DNA of 63,135 bases from an uncultured Collinsella sp. (GCA_900541025.1 UQIL01000013.1:1-63135); one strand, 5' to 3'. Shown: positions 16,593 through 26,456, numbered from the stretch's first letter. Made by a program: numbers and translations. Notes: generated from the letters alone by a model not told the origin.

Positions 16593-16745
16593 GCTCAAGT
16601 ACCTCTCAACATAAACTGAAAACTCGTTTGCTTGGTCTCTTTTTGAGACCCCATCTGATGTGCTATGGCTGCAGTATATGTTCTCCCCTTTTACAATGCA
16701 AGCGTAATTTCAAAAAGTTCTAGGGGCGATAATTGCGCAACACCA

Positions 16746-18641
16746 TCACTTGTCGCCACCGCCATCCTCTACCGCGCCCTCACGCGCAGCGCACTCGTTG
16801 AGATACTTGACCGGAATCGGCCACACGGACGGAGCCTTATAGCGCGAAAGGCCTATGTTGGCCAGCTGAACCAACAACTCAGACAAATCATCGCCGTCGA
16901 GTACCTCAATCGAACGCACGTGAATCGCAGTCGCCATATCCTCCTGGGTGCCGTTGTTGACGCCCACAAAATAGCAAGTCTTGCCCGCACGCTCGAACGT
17001 TCCAATGCCGTAATAAGGCGAGTTGTAGCTCTCGAAAATCTCTTTCTTACGCCCTGCTTTGCCTGTGAGCTGATGCTCACCCACCAGGGCCATAAAGTTA
17101 TTGGAAAACGTCGTCAGTCCCGTATCCCGCACGCGCGCAAGCATAGACTGCCCGTTCGCATGCACGTCAAAGACATAGGCGCCCTTATCGAGTTTGCCGT
17201 CCGCGGTCAGCAGATCGAGCTCCATCTCGTCCTCGGGACCATCCTCTGCCGAATGTGAGGCATAGCGCATGCCCCCATCCGCGCCAATCGCCAACGTAGC
17301 GATACGCGAATCCAGCTCAATCTTGTCCTTTGTTTTATGCGGCACATCGACCAAGCCACACACCGTCACCGACTCAATATCCAAAGCATCAAGATCAAAC
17401 GCCGTCACCCGCTCGTCGACAACATCCTGCTTTACCAGCAGTTCTTTGAGCATGGCGCCCAGGATCGCCTCTTGCGCATTGCGATCCTTTTGCTTTGGCG
17501 CCACCTTAAACAGTGGCTCGCACACATCCGGTGTCACGTGCTGTTCCACCACGCCAGCATGTAAGGCATAGCCGTCGTCCTCAGCAACCTCATTGGGCAC
17601 AACGACAAGGTTCAGCGCCCGCGAATCCACGGCCCTTCCGCCATACGTTGCGCGAACGCCCCACGAGGAATCGTTAAGTCGATCGGCCAGCTGGCGCGCC
17701 ACTTCGGCAAGCCCATTGCGCGCAAACGACACCACGATTCGCTGCCCCGCCATGCGCTCCGCAACCACGCGCGCGTACTCATCACCCTTGAGCACCTCGT
17801 AGAAACTCTTACGCGGGTATTCCATGAGCGTCACCCGGGCGAAGTCGCTGTAACGGCGTTCGAGAATCTGCAGCTCTCGATACAAAATGCCCTTCTTGGT
17901 ATAGGCGACCTTGTCCGCCTGGGCCGAGAACGTCAGATCATGGCGCTTGGACGGCTTGTCGCCCTTGGCTCGGCGCAGGATGTACTCGTCTTTTTGTTCG
18001 TGGGCAAGCACCATCGTCGCCACGGGCGATAGCCTGTAGCCCACTTGGCTCTTAATCTTTTCGAGCTCTTTCTCGTCACCTTGTGCCCTGCCAATAAGCA
18101 CACGGCGCTTGGTAAACGTCCGAATCTTAAGATCAAAGGTGCAATCCTCATCGATAACGATTTCAACCGTTTCGATCTTGGCAGGTCCCCTTCCGTCGCT
18201 TTCGACAGCATCGCGGCGGGCACCCTTGGCGCTAATGACATACAGGTGCCCGGTGTCATTGGGAACTTCGTCCTCAATCCCCTCAAACTGAGAGCAGGAG
18301 TTGAACAGCAAGCGGAGCGCAACGTAATCGTCCAACTCGTTCCAATTAGTTTTAATCGGAACTATCTGCTCCTGATAAAGCGAGGCATTAAGGTCGCCCG
18401 TCTGCACGCCCGCTTTGACCATCAGAAAGACGCGGCTGTCTGCAAGCTGCGTGAGCGCGACGACCTTGCCCGTCTGGCACACATCGGCCATAAAGTTCGC
18501 CACGGCATGCTTGCCCGCATCGCCGACGTTGCACCAAAAGACCGAGTAGCGCTCCTCGGCAGCAGCGGCATCGAGCTGCAACACGAGCTCTGATACAGCG
18601 ATGTCTCCCAAACCGCACGGCTGGTTATGCTTCGATTGCAC
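16746..18641 (-). CDS. unrecognised 631-aa protein, candidate PIWI/Argonaute-like
   Basis: No signature motif is definitive. The N-terminal 250 residues are strand-rich (FWCNVGDAGKHAVANF ... HLYVISAKG ... DLKIRTFTKRRVL). A middle segment near 330-430 (RIVVSFARNGLAEVA, LNLVVVPNE, DGYALHAGVVEQHVTPDV, LKELLVKQDVV) resembles the Rossmann-like MID region of Argonautes, and the C-terminus (CYFVGVNNG ... GLSRYKAPSVWPIPVKYL) ends like a PIWI domain, where a Y/P-rich stretch closes the fold. These are pattern resemblances, not proof; I cannot place a catalytic DEDX set. Its start overlaps the helicase gene by 17 nt, so the two proteins are probably made together. It may belong near the pPIWI-RE group, which pairs with DinG-type helicases. 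Confidence 0.5.
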   Translation of the reverse strand: MQSKHNQPCGLGDIAVSELVLQLDAAAAEERYSVFWCNVGDAGKHAVANFMADVCQTGKVVALTQLADSRVFLMVKAGVQTGDLNASLYQEQIVPIKTNWNELDDYVALRLLFNSCSQFEGIEDEVPNDTGHLYVISAKGARRDAVESDGRGPAKIETVEIVIDEDCTFDLKIRTFTKRRVLIGRAQGDEKELEKIKSQVGYRLSPVATMVLAHEQKDEYILRRAKGDKPSKRHDLTFSAQADKVAYTKKGILYRELQILERRYSDFARVTLMEYPRKSFYEVLKGDEYARVVAERMAGQRIVVSFARNGLAEVARQLADRLNDSSWGVRATYGGRAVDSRALNLVVVPNEVAEDDGYALHAGVVEQHVTPDVCEPLFKVAPKQKDRNAQEAILGAMLKELLVKQDVVDERVTAFDLDALDIESVTVCGLVDVPHKTKDKIELDSRIATLAIGADGGMRYASHSAEDGPEDEMELDLLTADGKLDKGAYVFDVHANGQSMLARVRDTGLTTFSNNFMALVGEHQLTGKAGRKKEIFESYNSPYYGIGTFERAGKTCYFVGVNNGTQEDMATAIHVRSIEVLDGDDLSELLVQLANIGLSRYKAPSVWPIPVKYLNECAAREGAVEDGGGDK

Positions 18642-21600
18642 GGCCGATCGCCTCCATCATCTCCAAATTGATTGCACCGTCGGCGGCCATATAAGGAACG
18701 GAGAACACAGTCCCCTCAGCATCGAGTGCCTTGGGCACGCACTCAAGCGCTGCCTCATCAGCCAAAACGTTGACGATTAGCAGGCGTTTCGCCCCAACCT
18801 TTTGAGCCTTCGCCCTAAAGCGCTCGGCATCCGACGCCTCGCGACCGTCGCGAACATAAGCGATATAGGCACCGATGCGATAGTGCTTAAAATCGATCCA
18901 TACCCCGGTCGTGTTGCCAGCAGCATCGAGCACCTCAAAGTCGCCACCTGTCTCGGCGTGTGCCGCATCGCCACGCGTAAGCGAATAGCGGCCGTCGTAA
19001 TATGCCTCAAAGATTGCCCTTCCGGCAGATTCTCCCAGCTCACCCAGGTAGACCGCCTGGAACATATAGGGCGTCATGTGCGCCGTCGCCGCCGGCTGCA
19101 GCGTTGTGGGCACCCCGTCGCTCGACCAACGCTCACGCACTTCGCGAATTGACAGCAGCTCGGGTACGCGCGCCGCCGCCTGGCTCACCTGGCGAACCGT
19201 CGCGCCCTTTAAGCCCTCCTTGCAGTGGCAACGATCCTCCAGACGAGCAGCAATCTGCTCGACGGGCTCACCATCGTAGCTAGGGAATTCAAAGTGCGGC
19301 ACCTTGCATGCCCCGCCTTCTGCATAGGCATAGCCATTTGCAGCATGCGACATGCGCAGCGCGGTACTCCGGCGCTCTGGGTATTGCGCGAGATCTTCCC
19401 ACGGCAGGCAAAAATGATGCAGGTAAAAGTCGCGCTCGCCATCAAAAGCAGTGAGATCTTCGTCCCCGGCGTTTAGCGAGGTAACTTTCCACGCCAGCTT
19501 TTCGTGCTTTTGCTTGGCAAGGTTGTTCCTAAAGGCGGCAAGGTTCTGCTGCTTAACGGCAGCGTGTTCCTTGCTGTCCGTCATATGGTTGTTGGCAGCG
19601 GCGCAGGCACCAACCACCTGCTCAAGCTCGTAGCCCATCGGCAAATCATGCAAGAACGAAAAGTTGCAATCGTTCGCAATCTCGCGGTCGAGCAGCACCT
19701 GCACGCAAGGCATCTTTACACTCGTGCGCATCAGGCGACCCACAGCCTGTGCCACAATGCGAGCGCCTTCGACCTGATAAGAGAGGGTGTCGCGCACCGG
19801 CAGGCTCTTATTAACGCCAGATAGAAGCATCCGTACGTTCCGGCGCTTTTGAGTAAACGGAACCTCGCCGCGCGCTACCAGTTCCTCCTGCTCCACCACG
19901 CCAAGTAGCGCCTGCTGGACAAACTTATTTGAGTTGATCTCCACTCCCCAGGTCAAACGACTTGTGGGCGACTCGATATATAAGAAATCAAGATCCATCT
20001 TGGGGCGACGGTCGGCATTTTCAAAGCCGCAATCGACCTGATGAACCATGTCGCACAGATTCTCCGGCACCTTGTATTTGAGATTCTTGGAAAAGCCACC
20101 GGCCGAAAGATTGATAAACATCAGGGTCGGCTGGCCCAGCTCGAGACGTTTTTGAGCGCCACGCCAACCTGCATCCCATTCCGCAGCGTTAAAGCACGGC
20201 ACCATGTCCTTGGCGGCCTCAAGCGATTTCTCGTACGACATCTCGGGGCACTTGATGTTTCTAATCACCAGCTCCGCGACAATCTCGCGCGCAAGATCCA
20301 GCGCCAGACTATTGAATTCGCCATGGTTTCCCATGTGGCGCGTGGTAAAAACGGCTCCCGCCCGTTGCTCGTTACGCGCCACACCACGGGCCCAAGTACT
20401 CACGGCAACAAGCGTCTTGCTCAGGCGCTTCAGCTCAAACTCGATGCTCTTGGCGTCGCTCACGCCCACCCTGTCAGCAATCTTTAAGCGCAAGCGCACC
20501 GCAAGTCCCTCACTCACGCCAATCCCGTCAAAGAACCGCATCGCGCGCTCGTACACCTCGTCGGGCGACACAATGATGCCGCCAAAGGCGCCGCCTGCCA
20601 GCGCGACCATGCCGGCAATTTCCTTGGACTCATCCACCCAGGCAATATCGACGTCGTACTCCTTCGCAGCCTGTTTGTTAAACAGCTTAGTCTGTCGCAC
20701 GATTTCCTGGTTGAGCTCGCCAATCCAAGCGTCCTTGCGAACCACGCCATGAACCTCGTCAAGGTAATCGAGGTTGAAGTTTTTGACGGTCGGCGCACTC
20801 CATGTTGCGCTCATGCACACGCAAGGCGCTTTGGCGGCAATGGAGGCAAGGTAGGCCTCGGGCATGCGCTCAATGCCGTGGCTGGTTAGGTACGTGGTAA
20901 ACATGTGCTCGATGGTGGTTTCCATCACTAGATAATCGACACCACGCGCATACATCGAGTCGTCGGCGGCATCGATCTCGTCATTCTTGCGATCTTTAAA
21001 GAACAGCGCCAGCATCAACGAATCCCAAAAATACTTCTCGCTGGTCTGGTTGTTCCTAATGCCCAGGGCATCGATGATGTTCTTGCGCGAAAGGTCGTCC
21101 TTGTACGAAATGCTGCCGTAGTACAGCTTGTCCATAAGCGTGGCGCAACGGGCGAGATGACCCACCACCATCCTGACCAGACCGCGTGCACGACGCACCG
21201 CCTTGCTGACGGTTTGCTGCCCACTCCCTCCGCGAGTGATAATCATATTGCGAGTACCGCCCTCATTGAGTTTGAAGCGCAACGGATTCGCCGAGTTGTC
21301 GCCCACCGAAATATCGTCGCTGCCAAACAGATGTCGACCGGAGAGCTGCTCTTCTTTCGCCTCGTCAGACAGCGCAAAAGGCGGACGCAGTTTCATGTCC
21401 TTAATACAAGAGGCGAGTGCCTTTTGAATTTTCTTGGCATCCTTGGCGATTTCTTCGGCATCTTCCTCTACGCTCGCCCGCGAAACCCTGTTCCTCTCGG
21501 CGTTTGACCCTTTGTGATCGCCCGACGTGGAAGCGTGCGTATAGACCGCCATCCATTGATCTCGATTCCCCAGTAGCAAGGGGTCCACCACACCGCCGTT

Positions 21601-22563
21601 AAAATGACGATCGAGGATACGCAATACTTCGTCCGGTTGAAACGTCACGGGATCGTCTGTCAGCGTCGACAGTATGTCGGCCTTCATGTGGTCGATTTCA
21701 TCAAAGATAAACAGGCCCTTCTCGGCAGCCATTGCGTTAAAGAGCACAACGCCTGCACCGGTCACTGTATCGATCCTATTGATGAGCTTTTGCGGCGTCA
21801 GGGCAATCACATGCGGTATGCTCTCGTCATTGAGCAGGGCAGACGGCCAAATCTGGGGGATCACCTCCATGCCGCGCGTGATGTTTTTGAGCTCGTGGCT
21901 CACAGCCCAACGCAAGCTCGCATCCGCCGACGATAGCTTGTCGCGAAGGGCGGGGGTCAAACGGTCTGCAACACCTCCCAGACGATTTCGAGTGTCAAGG
22001 ATGCCCAAAAGGTCATCGGCGATCTCCATCGCGTTGCCCCACGCTCGCTTAATGATGCGATGAGAGCTCTCGTCGTCCGCCTCGATGGGACACGGAATGT
22101 CGCGCACGCCCACGGCGCCCTTACCGCGCGTAGTCTCAATCCAATGCAGGATGTTATCGCCCGCACGCGGAAGATCGAACACCATGCGCTGCGCGGCATC
22201 GCCATCCATGCCCTGTTCAACCAGCAATTTGCGCACGCTCGCAACGTAGTTGTCGCGGTTGTCCTTACCCGGCACCACAAACACCAGGTAACGACGGCCC
22301 GGGCACTTGTTAAAACAGCCCGAATCGTCCCAGCCACCGGCGATGAGGTCGGCTGTGACCTGCTCGGCCGTATAGTTTTTACCCGAGCCCGTCGTGGCGC
22401 CCAAAAAGTACAGGCCATTGTTGCCCTGATCCTTGGGGGCAAACAGCGCACGCTCAAAAAACTCGCGCATCGCCTTTTGACGTGCAAGATAGGGAGCGAG
22501 CTCCTTGTCGTCCGCAGACGACGGATTCGATTGGCAGTTGAGATCCCACATAGCCATGGTCAA
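18625..22563 (-). CDS. large DinG-like SF2 helicase with C-terminal nuclease-like domain
   Basis: 1312 residues. Walker A FLGATTGSGKN (about 53-63); DEID box in LFIFDEID (288-291); motif III-like CMSATWSAPT near 590; motif VI QAVGRLMRT followed by VQVLLD near 945, close to the DinG/XPD form. Near the C-terminus FEVLD ... VWIDFKHY (IDFK at about 1223-1226) has the D-x(n)-D/E-x-K spacing of PD-(D/E)XK nucleases. This suggests an ATP-driven translocase joined to a nuclease. It has no signal or membrane segment. Gene order (two small genes upstream, overlapping partner downstream) implies a dedicated operon. Family length and architecture do not match RecBCD, type I R-M or Cas3 as I know them. 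Confidence 0.7.
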   Translation of the reverse strand: MTMAMWDLNCQSNPSSADDKELAPYLARQKAMREFFERALFAPKDQGNNGLYFLGATTGSGKNYTAEQVTADLIAGGWDDSGCFNKCPGRRYLVFVVPGKDNRDNYVASVRKLLVEQGMDGDAAQRMVFDLPRAGDNILHWIETTRGKGAVGVRDIPCPIEADDESSHRIIKRAWGNAMEIADDLLGILDTRNRLGGVADRLTPALRDKLSSADASLRWAVSHELKNITRGMEVIPQIWPSALLNDESIPHVIALTPQKLINRIDTVTGAGVVLFNAMAAEKGLFIFDEIDHMKADILSTLTDDPVTFQPDEVLRILDRHFNGGVVDPLLLGNRDQWMAVYTHASTSGDHKGSNAERNRVSRASVEEDAEEIAKDAKKIQKALASCIKDMKLRPPFALSDEAKEEQLSGRHLFGSDDISVGDNSANPLRFKLNEGGTRNMIITRGGSGQQTVSKAVRRARGLVRMVVGHLARCATLMDKLYYGSISYKDDLSRKNIIDALGIRNNQTSEKYFWDSLMLALFFKDRKNDEIDAADDSMYARGVDYLVMETTIEHMFTTYLTSHGIERMPEAYLASIAAKAPCVCMSATWSAPTVKNFNLDYLDEVHGVVRKDAWIGELNQEIVRQTKLFNKQAAKEYDVDIAWVDESKEIAGMVALAGGAFGGIIVSPDEVYERAMRFFDGIGVSEGLAVRLRLKIADRVGVSDAKSIEFELKRLSKTLVAVSTWARGVARNEQRAGAVFTTRHMGNHGEFNSLALDLAREIVAELVIRNIKCPEMSYEKSLEAAKDMVPCFNAAEWDAGWRGAQKRLELGQPTLMFINLSAGGFSKNLKYKVPENLCDMVHQVDCGFENADRRPKMDLDFLYIESPTSRLTWGVEINSNKFVQQALLGVVEQEELVARGEVPFTQKRRNVRMLLSGVNKSLPVRDTLSYQVEGARIVAQAVGRLMRTSVKMPCVQVLLDREIANDCNFSFLHDLPMGYELEQVVGACAAANNHMTDSKEHAAVKQQNLAAFRNNLAKQKHEKLAWKVTSLNAGDEDLTAFDGERDFYLHHFCLPWEDLAQYPERRSTALRMSHAANGYAYAEGGACKVPHFEFPSYDGEPVEQIAARLEDRCHCKEGLKGATVRQVSQAAARVPELLSIREVRERWSSDGVPTTLQPAATAHMTPYMFQAVYLGELGESAGRAIFEAYYDGRYSLTRGDAAHAETGGDFEVLDAAGNTTGVWIDFKHYRIGAYIAYVRDGREASDAERFRAKAQKVGAKRLLIVNVLADEAALECVPKALDAEGTVFSVPYMAADGAINLEMMEAIGRAIEA

Positions 22564-22690
22564 ACCTCCGATTTAGTTGTTACACGTGTTTGATACCATC
22601 CCGTGCGGACAAAACTCGCGCTGGGCGGTCAAGGCGGCGGCGTCCATGCCGCTTGAGAGAAGAAAGAAAGGAAAGAGGAGCAGTCAGCGA

Positions 22691-22879
22691 CTACTCGCAC
22701 GAAGCGAGCAGTTTCTTAAGATCGCACTCCAACGCCTCGCGCTCTTTGGCATCGATCACTGCAAGGGCGACACGCATCAGGGATGCATCGGCGGCAGACT
22801 CCTGAACCTGGTCGGGGCGCTTGCTAAAGCTTTTCCCGGCAGCCTTCCGATCGGTCGCGCCGTTCAGTGCGGTGGCTAA
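22691..22879 (-). CDS. short open frame without a normal start, possible small gene or frameshifted extension
   Basis: The frame ending at a TAG at 22691 is open for about 62 codons and reads like protein (KSFSKRPDQVQESAADAS, VIDAKEREALECDLKK). It has no ATG, GTG or TTG until an ATG at 22777, which would leave only 28 residues. It begins exactly where the upstream gene ends (AAT CTT TAG), in the -1 frame. It could be an extension of that protein by frameshifting, a decayed gene, or a CTG-started gene. No ribosome site is evident. Confidence 0.3.
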   Translation of the reverse strand, partial: LATALNGATDRKAAGKSFSKRPDQVQESAADASLMRVALAVIDAKEREALECDLKKLLASCE

Positions 22880-23496
22880 AGATTGTCATCGGACTTTGCG
22901 CTGGCTTTGGCCGCCTCTTCGCCCGCGATCAGGTCCTTAACCGTTATATACGCACTGTACGTAGCATCCTCGATCTTTTCCAAAACATCATCAGGGTCGC
23001 AAGTGCCCCAAGTTTCTTCGAGGACTCGAGCCAATCCCCAAGCAGCGCTGAGCAGGACGTCAACGTCCTTTAGATCTAAATGATCGACCGTAAAGGGATA
23101 GTCCGCGCACTCCAGTAGATACGTGTCAACTGCGCCAATTGCCTCAGCCACGTATGGCTCAAGATCGCAATGGGGTTGGAGGGCGCACAGCGCCTTGTGC
23201 GGATCGGTCGGCTCGATCCAATACAGCGTTGTCGCATCCTCGCATTTCTCGAGCGGATAACGCTCAACCGCCTTCTCCCAACTTTCATACCAAGGATCGG
23301 CATCGCCGTCCGTCATCGACCTGCAAAGATCAATCGCCGCAGAAACAGTCGCACACGAGCATCTATAACTGGCGCCTTTCCTAAAATCATCATTGAGCTC
23401 GTCGTCGCCAGACAGCCTCGCCTCCATGATCAGAAACGGGCCGTCATCATCTGTAATGCTCATGGGATAGTTGTCACATTCGTAGTACGGATACAT
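22876..23496 (-). CDS. acidic hypothetical protein, 206 aa
   Basis: Not recognised. Soluble, strongly acidic, rich in Asp/Glu/Tyr/Trp, with a Cys-containing segment (ASYRCSCATVSAAIDLC) and a C-terminal helix ending LIAGEEAAKASAKSDDNL. The ATG at 23496 follows GGAG by 6 nt; the longer frame overlaps the upstream gene and is not protein-like. Placed between a 108-aa gene and the helicase gene on the same strand, it may be part of the helicase operon. The acidic make-up is compatible with a DNA mimic or inhibitor, but that is speculation. Confidence 0.6.
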   Translation of the reverse strand: MYPYYECDNYPMSITDDDGPFLIMEARLSGDDELNDDFRKGASYRCSCATVSAAIDLCRSMTDGDADPWYESWEKAVERYPLEKCEDATTLYWIEPTDPHKALCALQPHCDLEPYVAEAIGAVDTYLLECADYPFTVDHLDLKDVDVLLSAAWGLARVLEETWGTCDPDDVLEKIEDATYSAYITVKDLIAGEEAAKASAKSDDNL

Positions 23497-23524
23497 TTTG
23501 TCTCCAATCAACCGTTCGGTCACA

Positions 23525-23851
23525 TTAACAAGCAATATCAAAACCGCGCTCACGCGGAGGGTTGTCGTCCTCGATCCATTCGAGCCCGTCGTTCTCATCG
23601 ATTCCGGCATCGGGGACTGACGACCATCTGAACTCGAAACCAAGCTGGTCAAGCTCATCGACTCGCTCACTGATTACTCCGTACGCATCCAACGCATTCT
23701 CGAAATCCTCCGAAGACACATAGCCGCGCTCGCACTGCTTGCGCATCTGGTGCAAACGACCCATGGCGGCAGCGATGATCTCGCGAAGAACGATAACCTC
23801 GCGCTCGCATACATCGATGTTTCCTTTGTTGAGCTTGATGCAATCGGACAT
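23525..23851 (-). CDS. hypothetical protein, 108 aa
   Basis: Not recognised. A helical protein: helix-turn-helix-like packing (CEREVIVLREIIAAAMGRLHQ, then SSEDFENALDAYGVISERVDEL) followed by an acidic, Trp-containing tail. The ATG at 23851 has GGGAGG 5 nt upstream. It is the most upstream visible gene of the minus-strand run leading into the helicase pair, and the divergent 720-aa gene starts 110 nt away, so its promoter must lie in that gap. Confidence 0.6.
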   Translation of the reverse strand: MSDCIKLNKGNIDVCEREVIVLREIIAAAMGRLHQMRKQCERGYVSSEDFENALDAYGVISERVDELDQLGFEFRWSSVPDAGIDENDGLEWIEDDNPPRERGFDIAC

Positions 23852-23960
23852 AACGGCCTCCCTGGTTTTAAGCCTTTTCGCTTGATTCCATTGAACAGCC
23901 GCAAACAGCCGCGTAATATGACTTTTATCGGGTTTTAAATTTTGGCTGTTTGGAGCATTA

Positions 23961-26123
23961 ATGCTTGATTCCGAAAAAGAGCCGTTTAGCTGGGGTTTCG
24001 AGGCTGGCTTTCTTCGCTCTCCCGTCAATCCCCGCATGCTTCTTCTTAACAGAACGCCAGAGATTGATTGCGCCGATGACGGAAACGCAACCGGCAATGC
24101 AAGCGCATGGAATCTCGTCTCCGTAGCCAACGACCTATTACGCGTCGACTTAAGCTCGCTTTTCAACGAGATTGGGGGCCACTTTCGTGAGCGAGCAAAA
24201 TTGCGCTTTTACATCGATTTGCAGAACGCCATTCGTCAGCCCCCTGCTCCCCACGATGCGCAACACGCTTCGATGGACTACGCAGCCGAACCAGACCATG
24301 ACGACCGGCTCGATCCAGACGATTCCGACCAAGAGTCCGCGCAAGCAGAATTGAACGAAGCCGAAATCGAAGTCAACCTTCAAAAACAAAAGGAACGCGA
24401 CCTCGATTTCTTTGCTCCGATATTCGATAAAGCCATTACGCGCCATGCACACGGAGAGATATCTGGCATGGCCAGGTATCTCCTTGAAAATGTCTGCAGG
24501 CAGTGTGTCATGAACATCACAGCGATTCCCGACTATCGCTATTACAGCTGCTGGATGAACAACAACGCTATTGAGTGCAACGAAATCAACCGCCTGTACC
24601 GCGCGGTGATCACGACATCGGCCCAACTCAATAAGCAAGAAATGGCGTCCCTCTTCAGCTCCTATCTCAAGCTCGTGTCGAACGACATGGACATTACAAC
24701 TACCAACGGCAAGACCGGGCTAACAGAACCGGTGCCGTATAAACGCGACAATCCAAGAGACAACTATCCAAAGGTCAACTCGCAGATAGAAACAGCTTGC
24801 GTTTGCACCAATACCGATCTCTTTCGAGCGCTTCTCATTGTTTTTTATCAGGAATGTCTGGAGCTTGCCCCGCTGCTTAAAAACACCGAGGCACCTAGCC
24901 TGCTCGCGCAAAACGAAGAGTTTTTCCCAGCCGCCATCAAAACAAGCGACCCGCGACAATTTCGATTATTCGATAATCAGCTGCCGGCAATCATCCGCTT
25001 TGGCGACGCTTTTGCATACGCAGCCAAAAAGCACTTGCCCGGAAACGAAACGGCTCAAAAGCTCGAAGAACATTTGAGCGATATAAAACGCATGAATAGC
25101 GCCCCCTTTATGCAGGCGTTTCGCAAGAACTATCTCGAGGCTATGCGCGAGAACCAAATCTACGCAAATGGAGACTTCCATACGTATGCAGAGCTTAACG
25201 ACCAGGAAAACCTCAATAGGCTCGTAAGGCTTCAAGCTGTTATTGCAAAGGCAGGAGAGCTTTACTTCACCGAAGAGGAATGTTCCTTTGCAAGCCTTTA
25301 TGCCCGCATCCTCCACGAGCTGCTGCTGTGCGGCATTATGCCGATAACATGCCAAACCTGTGGTTCGCTCTTTTTTCCGACCGGCCCTAACAGCAAGTAC
25401 TGCGATCGATATAACGCGGCGACCAAGCTCTATTGCAACCCGCGGCACAACGCCAAAAAACATCTTGGTCGCAAATCACCCCGCGACGTCGCACTCAATA
25501 TACGGAGAAAAGCCGACACGGCATACGAAAAGGGTTTAACGGATTGTGCCCACTATTTTGACAGCCTTGGCAATTTTGTTCTCGATGGTCTTGGCCCAAC
25601 ATACCAAGCGAGCGACCTAATTTCCGACGAGCTCTATGCGGCATGGCTGTCTATCGTCAACCAGCCCAATTGCAGGACAAAAATCAGGCGACCAGATAGG
25701 AACGGTTTTCCATACCCCGTACTGTGGTACGGATTCATCCTCAATGGCATACAGTATGTACAAGTCGAGTTTCCCGAAGCCGAGTACCCGGCGCTTTTTG
25801 AACGCTTGAGCCAGCTCGCCGAAAGCCCGCAATCAAAGTGCACGCTGAAGCACAAGGGACCCGGCGAGCACCCATACAGCTCATGGCTTATCAAGTTATA
25901 CGAGTTGTTGGAGATCATTGCGCAAATTAATAGCGCCGACCAGGTGGCAAAGCCCATTCCATTGCTTGGAATAGATAGGGACGATTGTGTCTCGACCGAC
26001 CCGACCGCCCAAGGCACACGGAGCGCGCCCGACGCATGCGTCTACAGCACCGGCACGATAGATAGCCTTAGCTTTACCGTGTATACGAAGGGATATGACC
26101 CGGAAAAGCGGGAACGAGCCTGA
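23961..26123 (+). CDS. 720-aa protein with zinc-ribbon, DUF6076-like
   Basis: The N-terminal half is acidic and helical; near residues 470-500 a zinc-ribbon-like motif appears: ITCQTCGSLFFPTG, then KYCDR and LYCNP, followed by a basic helix (RHNAKKHLGRKSPRD). This resembles the Cys cluster of DUF6076 proteins, whose function is unknown. GGAG lies 5 nt before the ATG. It is divergent from the helicase operon and convergent with the LlaJI-like system and may be a separate cargo gene. DNA or RNA binding through the ribbon is a reasonable but untested idea. Confidence 0.6.
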   Translation: MLDSEKEPFSWGFEAGFLRSPVNPRMLLLNRTPEIDCADDGNATGNASAWNLVSVANDLLRVDLSSLFNEIGGHFRERAKLRFYIDLQNAIRQPPAPHDAQHASMDYAAEPDHDDRLDPDDSDQESAQAELNEAEIEVNLQKQKERDLDFFAPIFDKAITRHAHGEISGMARYLLENVCRQCVMNITAIPDYRYYSCWMNNNAIECNEINRLYRAVITTSAQLNKQEMASLFSSYLKLVSNDMDITTTNGKTGLTEPVPYKRDNPRDNYPKVNSQIETACVCTNTDLFRALLIVFYQECLELAPLLKNTEAPSLLAQNEEFFPAAIKTSDPRQFRLFDNQLPAIIRFGDAFAYAAKKHLPGNETAQKLEEHLSDIKRMNSAPFMQAFRKNYLEAMRENQIYANGDFHTYAELNDQENLNRLVRLQAVIAKAGELYFTEEECSFASLYARILHELLLCGIMPITCQTCGSLFFPTGPNSKYCDRYNAATKLYCNPRHNAKKHLGRKSPRDVALNIRRKADTAYEKGLTDCAHYFDSLGNFVLDGLGPTYQASDLISDELYAAWLSIVNQPNCRTKIRRPDRNGFPYPVLWYGFILNGIQYVQVEFPEAEYPALFERLSQLAESPQSKCTLKHKGPGEHPYSSWLIKLYELLEIIAQINSADQVAKPIPLLGIDRDDCVSTDPTAQGTRSAPDACVYSTGTIDSLSFTVYTKGYDPEKRERA

Positions 26124-26207
26124 TGTAGCGGCTTCGAGCGAAGCCGCCGGTCACGGGGTGGCACCGGGGCGCGGACGCCGCGGGCCATTGGGAGCAACCC
26201 TCCTCCG

Positions 26208-26456
26208 CTACCTGCGCGACGTGGCAGCGCCGCTGCGTCGTCCCTGTCGCCGAACATCGTCCTGAAGGCGCGGGCGGGTGTCCATGAACAGCCGCGCCCG
26301 CACTAGCCTGGGGGACAGCCGCCCCGCCACCAGCAGTGCGCCGGCACGCCTCGGCACCGCCAGGGTCTCCGCCTCCACGGGCAGGGCAACTTTCTCGATG
26401 ACCTCGGCAGAGCACACGCCCGACAGGTCAACCCCGTTGTAGACGATTGGCCTCAT
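26208..26456 (-). pseudogene. remnant of a phage tail (distal tail, Dit-like) gene
   Basis: The first 57 residues (MRPIVYNGVDLSGVCSAEV ... VRARLFMDTRPR) look like the start of a siphophage distal-tail protein, with a GAGGGG ribosome site at 5 nt. After that the frame turns into Arg/Ser-rich sequence and stops, while continuations in other frames look partly coding, which indicates frameshifts. No other phage gene is nearby. It is a relic trapped between the zinc-ribbon gene and the restriction system; family assignment is moderate. Confidence 0.45.

Noticed and set aside
16746..22563. Type I CRISPR Cas3 or RecBCD-like interpretation of the helicase pair
   Set aside because: No HD domain, no other cas genes and no RecB/RecC-type architecture; motif VI is closer to DinG/XPD.
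26074..26415. Second minus-strand frame over the phage-tail relic
   Set aside because: Only part of it looks coding; better explained as the frameshifted continuation of the same decayed gene than as a separate one.
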